Shown here: piece by piece, positions 38,843 to 49,267 of the stretch
Position numbering within the stretch: position 1 is the stretch's first letter
Layout: each line of letters begins with the position of its first letter
Origin: Eremophila alpestris peregrina
Taxonomy: Eukaryota > Chordata > Aves > Passeriformes > Alaudidae
DNA length: 64,000 nucleotides
Direction of reading: 5' to 3'
NCBI GenBank assembly: GCA_009792885.1
Contig: WMCF01000110.1
Span: 411,217 to 475,216 of the forward strand
Translations under genes and position numbers: made by a program
Notes under the pieces: generated by a model
Told to the model about the DNA's origin: nothing
The model's input: the letters and a program-made list of their open reading frames with translations, nothing else
The model's database searches: none

Positions 38843-38926
38843 ATGGAATTATATATATATATTATATATATTATAAGTATATGCTTATAATAAGTATATT
38901 TACTTTTAATATATATTAAAAGTAAA
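38843..38926. repeat. AT microsatellite and 28-bp perfect palindrome
   Basis: A TA-rich tract runs into a perfect 28-bp palindrome at 38899-38926 (core ACTTTTAATATATATTAAAAGT extended by TTT and AAA). It is intronic and cruciform-prone, and a likely site of length polymorphism. Confidence 0.85.
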
Positions 38927-40494
38927 ACCAATTCAGAGAAATTATCTACTACACAGGGAAAAGAAAGTTATATTCCATTATTACTTTTCCAAGATTTTCA
39001 AAATCTAGTTTGCCCAATATTTCCACAAATAAGACAAGTAGCAACTACAGAAGTTCCCTCTTTCTACAAGACTTGCTTTTTAAAGAATGGGCTCTGCCAT
39101 TACAGAAATCATTCCAAGTATAAAAAGTGAAAAGCATTTAATGCCTCTGCTAAACAGTCTGAAACACCATGGGCTCACAAAGTATTAAGACACTTGTGCA
39201 GAGCTTAAGGTCATGACCTAACTGCATTGCAACTGCACAGATGAGTCGTGACAGTCCCAGCTTGGAGATGCTGATGTTTGTAACTTGATTTCTAAGCCTC
39301 TGCGTACAAAAGAAACTGACGAACGTTTCATTCTCCTCTTGCTGTGGAACTGAAAAATACAGCTTCCAAACCACACAGACCTTTTGCCTTTGCTTACATC
39401 ATGGAATCACACACAAAGATTATTTGCCCACACTGCTAGCACTCAGAAAAGAAAACTGGACCTGATCTTTCAACCCCATTAGGCAACACAAGCAAGCACT
39501 CAAATTATTTAAGAAAGAACCTACACGGAAATGAAAAACTTTTTTGTTTGCAATTTTACAAATGTAGCTTCCAATACTAGACCACAGCACTCATGGATTC
39601 CTACAAATGAGAGCAGCATCTCAAGGCCTTTTGAATAAATATTCTAACCCCTGTGGAAAAGGGAAAACAAAACAAAACAAAAAAAAACTTCATGAGAAAA
39701 AAATACAATTACTTTCATAAGCCAGAATTTACACTATAAAAAGTACTTTAGTGGAATAACATGATTAAACTTTTAAGTATGAGAACAGTTAAAAGGCAGA
39801 TTTTATCAAAAATATAATTGTAAAGTGGATTTCTTAAGACTTAGATCAATGAACAAACAGTAGTGCCATAGTTAAATTGGCATATTGACACATTCATACA
39901 ATCATATGGAAGACAAATATATTAATGGCCCATACAAAACACGTTTTTATACCTGCAGACCCTGTTCCTTGTATCTCAAATATAAGTACGTTAAAAGCTA
40001 AGCCAATCAACTCCAGTGTTTTAAATTATAACCAAAACCTAAATAAAAAATTCAGCACAATTCTACAGACATACATCTTTGTATAATTTGGTATTCATTA
40101 AATATTAGCCTGCTCTATTGAAGCAACATATGTCCAACAAGGTTACATTATTAGCAGGACTTACACCAATCTCTGTTTTTCTACTGTGTTACAAGGTCAT
40201 TTATTGTACACTACATTTAGCCCAATAAATTGTAGCTGTGCTGAAATACAAGCTGTGAAAAGCAAATTGAGATGGGACTTTTTTTTTCATGAGATCCCTT
40301 CCAGCCCTAAATGCTCTTTGATTCTACAACACTCATGTGTTGCCACAGCACAAATGGCAGCTGTGACATGACCCAGAGCTTCACCCAAATGTGAACCTGT
40401 AGCAATGAACAACAAAGCATCTGGCAAAGGTTTCTAGATATATCCAAGATCACATACATGCTCAATTTACTGGGGATTTAAGGAGTTCCGAGTT

Positions 40495-40830
40495 ATACTC
40501 ATAAAATAAATGCTGGAAAAGAACTTAAGATCATCAAGTCCAACTGCCGACCCAGCACTGCCACTGTAATTCTTGAATCACTAAACACATCACCGAGCAC
40601 CAGTTGCAAACGTTTCTAAAACACTTCCAGGAATCGTGACTCCACTACCTCGCTGCGCAACTTATTCCAATGCCTGACCATCCGAACAGTGAGTTTTCCT
40701 TTTTCTAGTATCTAATTTGTATTTCCAATGTCTTAGGTTGAGGCCATTTCCCTGCATTTCATTGCAGGCACGGTAGAAGAGACCAGCCCCCACCCCACTA
40801 CCATCTCCTGTCAGATAATTATAAAGAGGA
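40495..40830 (-). mobile_element. CR1 LINE 3' end fragment, antisense
   Basis: Antisense CR1 3' region: TTAAGATCATCAAGTCCAAC, GACTCCACTACCTCGCTGCG, TTATTCCAATGCCTGACCAT, GGTTGAGGCCATTTCCCTGC and AAGAGACCAGCCCCCACCCC. It ends just before the CpG island begins. Confidence 0.92.
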
Positions 40831-41169
40831 AAAGGAATTCTATGCATTTATAGAGAGACATCCTAACTCCAGCGCACAAGTGCAGTGGCTCACTCTATTT
40901 CCCACTGGAAAAGCAGCAGAGAGGGAAACAACCACTTGGCAGCGGAACCGTGTCGGTGTAAGATCGCGGAAGGCAGCAGACGCCGCTGTGTCCCGTTCAG
41001 GAGCACCAATTACGGAGCTCGACGGTGCCATTCCATCGCCTCTCTGCCTCCGACGCGCCCAAACCCCCGCGCTGTGCCCACAGCCAGGGACCGGGGCCTG
41101 CAGCAGCTCAGCCCCGAGCCAAGCGAGGCGAGCGGACCCGGCCCTCCCACTCCTCGCCGCCCCGCTCAC

Positions 41170-41172
41170 CAT
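41170..41172 (-). CDS. TMEM161B: TMEM161B coding exon 1 (ATG only)
   Basis: The start codon reads GGCACCATG followed at once by the donor GTGAGC (41164-41169), so this exon contributes only Met1 and intron 1 is phase 0. The A at -3 and the C-rich run before it give a good Kozak context. The next coding exon opens with GGT GTG ATA, giving the family's M-G-V-I-G start. The exon continues upstream as 5' UTR into the CpG island, and its transcription start cannot be placed from sequence alone. Confidence 0.9.
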
Positions 41173-41701
41173 GGTGCCCGCGCCGGCCCCGCCAGCCGCC
41201 GCTACCGCCCGGCTCGGCCCCACTCCCGGCACATAAATCCGCCCGCCCGCCGCTCCCGACCAGCGCACGCCGAGGTCACGCCGGGATCCCGCCACGAGCA
41301 AGGCCCGCCTAAGCTGTCCAACCGGCTGCCTGCGCGGGCAGGGCCGCAGAGCGCTGAGACCGCGCCACCAGGGACAGCCCCGGCCTCGCCGCTCCGCGCC
41401 CGCGGGCTGGCGGTGACCGAAGAAGGCAGAGGCACCCACTGCGGCGCACGGCCCGCCGGCCCCTTGGCGACCGCCCTGTCAGGCGCCGCGGGGCCAGCCT
41501 GTCCCGGGCAGGGCACCGCTGCGACCCCGACCACGTGACGCGGGAAGTCGCCCCGAGCACGGAATTTCTCCACCCTTCTGATCCCCGCGTGAGGCGCGAC
41601 ACCGCCGGAGCACCGGGAGAGGAACGCGGGGAGCAGAGAGCGCGCCCGACCCGGCGGCGGCACGAACAGAGCGCGGCGGGAGAGTTGGGACGAACGCGGC
41701 C

Positions 41702-41712
41702 TGCGCATGCGC
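41702..41712. promoter_or_regulatory. NRF1-type site
   Basis: TGCGCATGCGC, a full match to the palindromic NRF1 consensus. It lies 530 bp upstream of the TMEM161B start codon. Confidence 0.75.
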
Positions 41713-41744
41713 CGGGTCGCAGCGCCTTCTCCCGTCCCGGCGCC

Positions 41745-41755
41745 GCGCATGCGCA
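41745..41755. promoter_or_regulatory. Second NRF1-type site
   Basis: GCGCATGCGCA, the same palindrome 43 bp from the first. Paired NRF1 sites are typical of CpG-island core promoters. Confidence 0.75.
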
Positions 41756-41770
41756 GCGGTGCAGCTGAGG

Positions 41771-41780
41771 GCGGAAGTGG
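41771..41780 (+). promoter_or_regulatory. ETS-type (GABPA-like) site
   Basis: GCGGAAGTGG, with the GGAA core and the favoured GTG flank, just beyond the NRF1 pair. This arrangement suggests that transcription starts cluster near 41.7-41.8 kb. Confidence 0.55.
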
Positions 41781-42164
41781 GGCCGGGCCTGTGCCAGTAA
41801 TGGCAGCGGCTGGAGGGACCCGAGGCGGGCTCTCCGAGGAACGGGGCGGAGTCGCTTGGCCCGAGGGAAATAGGTGTTCTCCTTCCAGAACATTCCGTAC
41901 TGCGCACCGCCTGGGTCTCTCCGAAAGGGACACGTCTGGGTAGTCCGTCCCAAAGGAGCACTGGGAAATAGTCGCGTCGCTCAACAGTTCTGTCGTAAAT
42001 CCTGCGGTTTTAAATGCATCGCTGTGGACCCTAATGTGTGAGCTGGAAACAAATAGGAGCATTTTTCTTGAACAGATAAATATTATTTCTGTAGAAAGTA
42101 CTTAATATTTGTTCGTATTTTGTCAAGCTTTGCCTGCCTCCTGAGAAACTCAGGAGGGCAATTC

Positions 42165-42830
42165 GTAGAATCACAGTATAGTTTGAGGTTGAAGGAATCC
42201 TATGGTTAATCTCATTCCAAGCTTATAGCATGTCCAGGGGCACCTTTCATTAGAGCAGGTTGCTTAGAGCCCTGTCCTACCTGGACTTCCTGGAATGGAC
42301 CATCCATCCAGTTTCTGTGGGCAACCTGTGCCAGTGCCTCACCACCCTCACAGAAGGGAACTTATCCCTAACATCTAACCTAAATATTTCCACTTTTAAT
42401 CTAGAACTGCTTGTCCTGGTCCTGTCACTATTTGGCTGTGTAAAAACTCATTCTCCGTCTTTCTTATAACACTGTCTTTTGAAGAAGGGGCTCTGAGGTC
42501 TCCTAGGAGCTTTCTCTTCCCAAGACTGACCATTGCCAACTCTCAGCCTGTGTCCTTAGCAGAGGTGCTCCAGTTCTGCAATCACCTTTGCAGACCAGCA
42601 GATCTATGTCTTTCTTGTGCTGAGGACCCTGGAACTGGACACAAAACCCCAGGTGGGGGTCTCAGGAGGTCAGAGCAGAGGGGCAGAATCAGATGCAGCT
42701 CAGGACATGAGAGCCCTTCTGAGCTCCACACTCACCTTGTAGGCTTATGTACAGATTTTTGTCCACCAGAACCCTGAAATCCTTTTCTGCAGTGCTGCTC
42801 ACAGTGAATCTAAATCTTGCTCCACACGCA
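42165..42830 (-). mobile_element. CR1 LINE fragment, antisense
   Basis: Antisense CR1 from its 3' end (AGAATCACAGTATAGTTTGA) through GGTTGCTTAGAGCCCTGTCC, CAGTGCCTCACCACCCTCAC, TTGTGCTGAGGACCCTGGAA and CAGAGCAGAGGGGCAGAATC to a 5' truncation near 42.83 kb. With the copy at 40495-40830 it brackets the CpG island. Confidence 0.93.
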
Positions 42831-44424
42831 AATCCCTAGGAAAAGCTGATTTAGTAAAGTCTCAACAACCATCAGGAAGAGTTATAAACTTTGTCATTCA
42901 GACATTTTTATTGTTCCTTTGAAATATTTCGCAGTTAAAATAACCCCACAAAATCCAGTCAAAATAACATTTCTAAAGCAGTAGAACAAAGAGATTGCAA
43001 AGGAAGTCCTCTCAGATACCAGAGAATATAGTACCAAACACAAGATGACTTTGACCTATTCAAACAATTTAATTTCAGTCAACAAGTAGATCTTTGGCCT
43101 CTCAATTTATTAATGCTATTTTGGTGGCATTTATGGCAAATGTGGCATGTCAGGAGAATAACAAATTCTAAAGGCATTTGTTTTACACCGTGTGTTTCTT
43201 GCAGATAGAATACTAAAGAAAACTAATAAGCTCTTTGAAAGGCAAAGTTACAACAAAAAGGTGCCAATCTTATTGTAGAGATGGTAAGAGATAAGATGCA
43301 TTTTTCAAATCTAACTGATTTGAAACATTTTATCTCCTATATTTACTTCTGGAGGTAAGAGTCTTGAAGGTGTTTTAAACAAAACTCGTACTTGTGGAAC
43401 TCTTTGGTATAAGATTTCATCACTGATATGAATGGGTGGCATTTTATGAAAAATAATAAAATTGGAAGTGAGCAGAACTGTTTCATTAGCTGAAACAAGA
43501 AATGGTTAGCTTGAACTCTAATAGTCACAATTTCAGAGCTCTAGTATTTAATTCTGGTGTTGTTTAAATTTGTGTTTCACACGAAGACGAAGCCAAGGTT
43601 GTTCTAATCACTATGGAAAAACGGATTTTTGAATGGATTTATATGGATTTATATGGGCTGAGTGGTACCTTTGGAGCAGCAAGGTAAAGAAAACTGTCCC
43701 ATGTGTTACTGCCACTGGTACAAACACCATGTAACCCGTGAAGTTGCTCTCTTGAGCCCTCTTATCTCAAACAGTGGATAAGTTTTACGAAACAGATTGG
43801 AGCAGACATGTTTTTACTGCCTGTGCCAGCTGGACACAAGGCTGTATTAAGTTGGATGTATATGGCTCATTATTCAGAAAAGAGGCAAGGCTCCCAAAAA
43901 TACATTTCTAGACTGTCAAATGTAGTCTCAGCAGCCACGGTTGAAGCAGTTGAAACACTTAAAGATGATTAAGACGTGTTCTGGTGTTATGTTACAGGGA
44001 ACTGAACTGCTGAAGGAAAATTTATTGTAACACTCTGCAGTGCCTAAATGACAGAAGTTAAGTTTAAATCAACAAAGGCCAAGTCACCTAATACATGAAA
44101 ACTTGCATCTTATATCAGTAAAAAGTTATTTATGAGGTGAACAGCAGGAGCCCACCATTGCCATGTGTTCCGTTTATTTCTAACTTTCTATTATTTGAGA
44201 TACTTTTCATTTTTGTAAGGTAAAGACTATTAAGAAGTTCATTTAAAGCCTAATTTGACACTTGAGAGGATACTGAAGAAAAATAGTGGCAAAATCATCA
44301 AAGTATATTCCAAGGAGGAGTAATAAGTTTCTTTTTTGGCAAGCAGCATGTCAGGCTGGAAATCTTCCATTTAGGGGTATAATTCTAAATCTTCTAGCTA
44401 CTATAGAAGTATTTCCCAGCATTT
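42831..44424. other. Intergenic sequence, no gene seen
   Basis: AT-rich unique sequence with no recognisable coding exon or repeat. Exons of a divergent noncoding RNA could lie here, but nothing identifies one. Confidence 0.4.
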
Positions 44425-44695
44425 TAAAATGTAGTGACAAGACAAGGGGGACTGGCTTTAAACTGTCAGTCGGTAGCTTTATATTAGATGTTAGGAAAAA
44501 ATAATTTACTGTAAGGGTGTTGAGGCTGGTGCAGGTTGCCCAGATGCCTGGAATTGTTCAAGGCCAGGTAGGATGGGGCTCCGAGAACCTAGTATGGTGG
44601 AAGGTGTTACTGCCCATGGCAAGGGGTTGAAACAAGATGACTGTTAAGGTCATCTACAACCCAAACCATTCTATGGTGATTTTATGGTTTAGTAT
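44425..44695 (+). mobile_element. CR1 LINE 3' end fragment
   Basis: Sense CR1 3' end: TTATATTAGATGTTAGGAAA, GAGGCTGGTGCAGGTTGCCC, TTGTTCAAGGCCAGGTAGGA and CATCTACAACCCAAACCATT, followed by the usual terminal short repeats. Confidence 0.9.
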
Positions 44696-45374
44696 AAAAA
44701 TATAAAAAGTGGGATGGGTTAGCTTCATGATACTTTGGACTTACACAACTGGCTGCTCAGCTTAATTGAAACAGTTCTGTGAATAGTGAAGCGAATGAAT
44801 GTGGATTTGTCTCACGTGATTGTTAAGATTAGAAATGCACTTTTCTGTTTTACAAGTGTGTTTGCTTGGGGCATTTATGGTATCTTTGACCTACACACAG
44901 GTAGTGTAAACATAATCAAGAATTTTCATTGATAAATGCATTTGAAACAGGCCAGTGGGTTCCGAATAAATTGAAAAATCACTTACCAGCATAGAAGCAG
45001 TCAGATTCACAGATCCATAGGAATATGGCCACACTACAGCACTATATGCCTTATTTCTATAAGTTGTCAGAAGAAAAGGAAAACATTTGTATCTGTGCCC
45101 GTAGGGTGTTTCACCTATTCTACTGTACCCTGAGGCAGAAAATTATGACTAAAAAGTGGGTTCATTTTTGTGTGCATGTGTGTATGCCTGTGTTTACTAA
45201 GTTGCCTCAGGACCTAAGTCTGGCCTGAATTTTCTAGGTAATCCTACCCCCAGCTTTTCTATTGCATTTAAAATATATTACCAAATCGCTTTAACTATGT
45301 GTGAAAGTACATATTTTTAATACATTGATTCACACAGCTATTCTATGCTATGCACACAGTATTCACACGTGCAT
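44696..45374. other. Intergenic sequence, no gene seen
   Basis: Unique AT-rich sequence between the CR1 fragment and the provirus. No feature recognised. Confidence 0.4.
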
Positions 45375-45947
45375 TGTGGCAGCCCTTACGGCTGCCCCAA
45401 ATCGAGCCGTTCTCTCCTGGAGAGACAGTGATTAGTGAAGTCTCCCAGCCACACAGAGGTTTGCCACCCACAGGCTGTCACAATGTGGCTTGGATCACCA
45501 TGGGGAGTCTCCTAGAGAGACAGCCTTTTGGTGAGGGTGAACAAAAGTGATCACCCCATGAGCCTTTGCTCTCCTCATGCAAATTGTTATTCTCTGATTT
45601 GTTGTAATGGTTGTCTTTTACCTTGTTTTTAGTTCCAATTGGTCCCAGTTTGTATCCCCACCCTCAGTGTTGCAGATACAAGCTGAGCTCTCCAGAGCTT
45701 TGGGGTTCTTTGGACCCTGGAGCCATCTAATAAAGAAGACCCTGGAGAAGAAGAGCCCTCCTCGCCTTTTCTTCCCTGCGCTGTCTGAAGCCCTGCGGAG
45801 CTGAGCTGCTTCGGCAGCTCTTCACGAAAGAGCAAATCACTCTCTTCAGAGAGTGCCTGTGCACCTGGCATACCAGGGCGCCTTTTTAAAGGCCTCTGCC
45901 AGGGACAGTCGCGGCACCTCAGAACCACCTAGAGGTCCAACCGGGCA
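45375..45947 (+). mobile_element. 5' LTR of a truncated betaretrovirus-like (ERVK-type) provirus
   Basis: A 573-bp LTR with TG at its start and CA at its end. It has an AATAAA signal at 45729-45734 followed by a long R/U5 region, and ends two bases before a primer binding site. The start (TGTGGCAGCCCTTACGGCTG) forms a small internal inverted repeat. No matching 3' LTR is found in the window. Confidence 0.85.
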
Positions 45948-45949
45948 GT

Positions 45950-45967
45950 TGGCACCCAAACAGGGAC
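45950..45967 (+). other. Retroviral primer binding site, lysine-tRNA-like
   Basis: TGGCACCCAAACAGGGAC lies two bases after the LTR. It differs at two positions from the site complementary to the 3' end of tRNA-Lys used by many retroviruses (TGGCGCCCGAACAGGGAC). Confidence 0.85.
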
Positions 45968-46263
45968 CGGTGTCCTTGCAGAAGCTACTGCTTGCAGCCC
46001 CAGCTGCAGGACTCAAAGAAGCCCTCAGGTCAGCTGCTTCTCACTGTGAGCGGTGCATGAGTTTTAGCAGTCACCTTCCTGTGAGACGAACTGGGAACCC
46101 TCGAGTGGAGAAGAGCCGGACCGGTTGGAGAGATGACTGCCCCCCTGAGGCAGGTGGTCCCTCTCTTCTAGGGCTATTTCAGCCCCAAGGTGACCCTGCA
46201 AAGGTCTGTGGGCTGAGGCCAATCACAGACCCTGTGGGTGCAGCAGTGGTGGAAACCTCCCTG

Positions 46264-46744
46264 CTATCGTTGAAGAAAAGAGGCTGACTCCTTTGGGGGT
46301 CTAAGTTCTCTGGGTTTATTGGACCAGAAAGGCCAACTTACCCCGAGAGGGACTGCCCAGAAGGAGCCCCTCTCTGGGGTCTGCAACGCCTTTTAACCGG
46401 GGGAGAAACAGTTACAATCAACCAATCAGAAGGGATTGGGGTGGGGTTACAGCTGGGATAGACAGTAACTGGGAGCAATGGGGAGAACTTGAAGGAGGGA
46501 CAAACATGTAACAACGAATCACCAGGAGGAACTGGTAGAACTTTCCAGAAACAGGGGTGAGGTCTAGGAAAGACAGGCAGGTACCAGGGGAGGGCACAAG
46601 GACTCAGGGAGGGACAAACAAGGGCTGATGCAATACTCCCAGGGTATTGCATCAGGGAGACGGACCAGGAGAAACCAACAAAAGGCAATACAAGGGGGTA
46701 ACTTGGAATAAACCAATACAAATGGAAAATAACAAACCCCAACA
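46264..46744 (-). mobile_element. Solo LTR inserted antisense in the provirus leader
   Basis: Read on the minus strand it begins TGTTGGGGTTTG and has a CAAT-type TGATTGG box, a GGTTAAAAGG TATA-like element and an AATAAA signal (46315-46320). It ends near ...TTTTCTTCA. CCCTG occurs at both sides (46259-46263 and 46745-46749) and may be the 5-bp target duplication. In that case the 3' terminus is not a canonical CA, so the left border is uncertain by a few bases. Confidence 0.75.
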
Positions 46745-46857
46745 CCCTGATCTGCTTTTCTCTTGACCACTGCTAGCAGGTGAAGCAAGAGAGTAAGTTG
46801 CTGGTCTTTCATTTCTATTTCACATTTTGCAAGTGGTGTGGAAAAGGAGTTTTGAAG

Positions 46858-48301
46858 ATGGGGAACAACATCAGTAAACTCTCCCCATCCAAGCGAGGCA
46901 TGTCTATCCCAGTTAAAGAAGCCCTGGTTGCAGGAAAATTCAGTAGAGGGGATCTTAAATGTTTTATTCATTGGGTTTTAAAATATTTCCCTAATACTGC
47001 TCCTGATTTGGCTTTTTTTGATGCCTTCTGAGATGGAGTTGGAATTCAGTTAAATGTTGCCCAAATGAATGGGGACCTATCGGTTGCTTGGTTTTTCCCT
47101 TTGTTTAAGTTGATAATAAAAGCATTAAATGAGGGAATCAATTCAAGGGGAAATGGGGAAAGTTTGGGGAAGTTTTGTGGGCCCCAGTTGTTAAATCCTA
47201 ACCCTCTTTCCTCACCCCCTGTTTCTAGCCCTGCTTTCCAGCTGGAGAGAGGGTCTGTGGGCAAGACCTACCGTGCGGCATTGGGTTGCTACTGTCGCCC
47301 GGACGCCCCCCAACCCTCCTTCTCCACTTGCTTGGACGGTTCTGGCCAAGCCACTCAAGACCTTTCCAAAACCCTCCTTCCTATGCTCTCGTACCCGACT
47401 TCTGTCCCTTCCCAAAGTTCTAACGTTAAAGATAGTAATTCTCAAGGTGGCCCCCGCCATGTGGCTGGTTCCACCATTTTGTTGAGCCCGGCGTCTTTCA
47501 ACCCTCAAAATGGTGCCCTCACAGCAAAAATTCCTGTGCAAGTCATCACACCCCCTCAAAACTCCACCCTTTCCTCCTCCCACTGTGGTCCGTTGGGTGT
47601 AACTCCATCAAGAACCTCGCCTGTCATCGGGAACACCCCACCCACGGGGTGTCCATCACTGCCCCCGAGAATGCCCCCTCAGTCACTCCTCTCACTTTCA
47701 TTGGTCCACCCACTTCCAGGACCAGAAGTGGGAATGACGGCAACCGGAAGAAGACCATCTTAGCCCCCTCCCTGGTTTGCCCGAAAAAGCCATGTGCTAA
47801 TATTTAGTGCCCTCCGTCTTCCTTGAAGGCTGGAGACAGTGAGTCTTTGCTTTCAGACATTGAAGACTACTGGGCAAGGACCAAAGTGGAGGCTACAAAA
47901 GACAGTAATTGGGAAATGGCAGCACAATTTTCTGCCTTCCCAGTCACCTCAAACAGGGAAGGCACAGACTGCAACCCATATGGGAGTCTATTCCTTACGC
48001 ACAATTAAGAGATTTCAGCAAAGCTGCTTAAGAGCACAGTCAAAGTTCTTTGTATTTCCAACACTTATTCAAAGCTACCTATACCACCCACTTATGTTAT
48101 CACATGACATTAAAAACATTATGTTTTCTCTCCCCAGTGGAGATGCTGTTGAGGGAGACACAGAGGAGGAAACAGTTAAGCACTATTGTTGCTAACTATT
48201 CCAATGACCCCACAAAACCAAATTTGCTACTTGAACAATTGTGCAGTGAAGGTAACTTCATCAAGCTGTCAGAACAATTAACTAAAAAATCAAGTTACTG
48301 A
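46858..48301 (+). pseudogene. Broken retroviral gag (matrix, proline-rich spacer, capsid part)
   Basis: Remnant of the structural polyprotein of an ERVK-type provirus. It starts with an ATG-GGG (Met-Gly) context suited to N-myristoylation, followed by a matrix-like domain (CFIHWVLKYFPNTAPD). A premature TGA at 47029-47031 lies in an otherwise continuous frame that runs on to a stop at 47761-47763 through a Pro/Ser-rich spacer. Capsid-like sequence then follows in other frames, separated by at least two frameshifts (around 47.77-47.85 kb and 48.0-48.1 kb), up to a stop at 48299-48301. No protease, polymerase or envelope follows. It is not functional. Confidence 0.8.
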
Positions 48302-48719
48302 GCGCCAAGTGCCTTCTTGCTTAGCAGTTTATTGCTAGAAGCGTTAGTGGTGTGTTGTGATTTCATTTAGCCACTATGGGTTAAAAGAATTTAAAATACA
48401 GCTCTGATGGTAGTATTTTCTGTTAAAAAGCACTGAGTGGTTTTGATGCTTTTTTTCTCTGTATTGTATCTTGAATTTTCATGTGCATTGCTTTAATAAG
48501 TAAAGAATTGGAAAAATGAAGTCATAACAGCATCATCAGAATGTAACTATATCAGCAGTGGGCTAGTGAATGCTGCAGTGTCCCAGAGTGGCATTTGTGT
48601 GTAAAAAGTCCTGTCCTGAGTTAATGGGTTACAAATTGGCAATGCATTCCAGATATGTAATGCAAAAAAGAGGAAGTTCTTTGGTATGTCTGTAGCTGCC
48701 TCTGCTCTGCCCGGCTAGC
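48302..48719. other. Unassigned sequence after the gag remnant
   Basis: Proviral similarity ends near 48.3 kb. The sequence to 48.72 kb is not recognised. This is either the genomic flank of a truncation or a diverged fragment. Confidence 0.4.
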
Positions 48720-49267
48720 TGTTGGTGGTGGAGCAGCAGGACAGCCACACTTCCCTCAAGAGAGCTGACCGCCTATGCAGTGTAGCTCTCAAGGAGGGCA
48801 ATGGGTCCACTGGAGATGTGTGCAAGTTTGGCTGCCCCAAGAAGGGCAATTGCTCGTGGCAGCGTGTGAGTGAGAGGAAGGCAGGCACTTCCACAGAAAT
48901 TCAGCAGGAGACAGGCTCTCTACCACACGAGGCTTTATTCCGAAACAACACTCGAGGGCAAGAAGCCTCATACAACGTAGGGAAGGAACTTCTATAACTT
49001 TGTCTGGGGGTGGAGAATGGGTGGAGGAACTTCAAACTGGCCAGCGAGGGAAGAGATCTGAACAGGGGAGCAACAGGGAAAACCAGTGGCAACTGGGGAT
49101 CATGCATACATTAACTGGGGACACAAAACATTTAACTGTCTGGAACACCCCTGATCGGGGACCAATCAGGGAGCTGAGCAAACAGAAAAGTATCAAACAT
49201 CCTAACGGCTTGGAAAGTCCCTAAGTGGGCTGCCAATCAAGGCAGCCCTTTTGTGCACTTAGGGACT
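48720..49267 (-). mobile_element. Probable LTR, antisense
   Basis: On the minus strand the block has two CCAAT/ATTGG boxes, a TTATAGAAG TATA-like element and an AATAAA signal (48934-48939) inside AATAAAGCCTCG, followed by an R/U5-like stretch that could end in ...CCACCAACA at 48720. The upstream end holds a long imperfect hairpin (49216-49267). No target duplication was found, so the borders are tentative. Confidence 0.5.
49216..49267. repeat. Two-tier inverted repeat
   Basis: AGTCCCTAAGTG pairs with CACTTAGGGACT (12 bp). Directly inside it GGGCTGCC pairs with GGCAGCCC around an AATCAA loop, leaving a bulge of about 7 nt on one side. Confidence 0.9.

Larger units (their letters stand above)
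24572..41169 (-). other. TMEM161B: Introns 3, 2 and 1: CR1 copies, palindromes, otherwise unique
   Basis: Intronic intervals 24572-28918, 29000-33503 and 33608-41169. Intron 1, the longest at 7.6 kb, is where regulatory elements would be expected, but I cannot point to one. Exons 3 and 2 lie inside this interval. Confidence 0.5.
7208..41172 (-). other. TMEM161B: TMEM161B gene, start codon to stop codon, 12 coding exons
   Basis: TMEM161B is a multi-pass membrane protein of the TMEM161 family. Family members have been linked to cardiac rhythm and to cortical development, but the biochemical activity is not established. I read twelve exons on the minus strand. All introns have GT-AG ends, phases agree at every junction, and the spliced frame is 1,461 nt (486 residues plus stop), against about 487 in human. 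About nine hydrophobic segments are visible, near residues 2-20, 104-125, 137-155, 170-190, 224-245, 270-290, 315-330, 367-392 and 455-478. N-glycosylation sequons occur at 134 (NIS), 202 (NFS) and 396 (NYS). Intron lengths from 5' to 3' are 7562, 4504, 4347, 1681, 5170, 505, 1730, 3051, 1083, 2024 and 847 bp. No stop, frameshift or missing exon was seen, so the gene looks intact. Identification rests on recalled similarity along the whole protein. Confidence 0.97.
40880..41960. promoter_or_regulatory. TMEM161B: CpG island: TMEM161B promoter, probably bidirectional
   Basis: About 1.1 kb of GC-rich, CpG-dense sequence in an otherwise AT-rich window, containing the TMEM161B start codon and intron 1 donor. 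No TATA box was seen, as expected for a housekeeping-type promoter. It contains NRF1-type palindromes, an ETS-type site, and CACGTGAC at 41532-41539 (USF/MiT-family type E-box). Long open frames on both strands here come from low stop-codon density in GC-rich DNA. Human TMEM161B has a divergent noncoding transcript from this promoter, so bidirectional activity is likely but inferred. Confidence 0.9.

Noticed and set aside
41202..42062. Long minus-strand open frame of 286 codons across the CpG island, with others of 199-217 codons on both strands
   Set aside because: GC-rich DNA has few stop codons. The frames overlap each other on both strands, are Arg/Pro/Ala-rich without domain structure, and lie over the TMEM161B 5' UTR and promoter.
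47212..47583. 123-codon minus-strand frame
   Set aside because: Antisense of the proline-rich spacer of the gag remnant.
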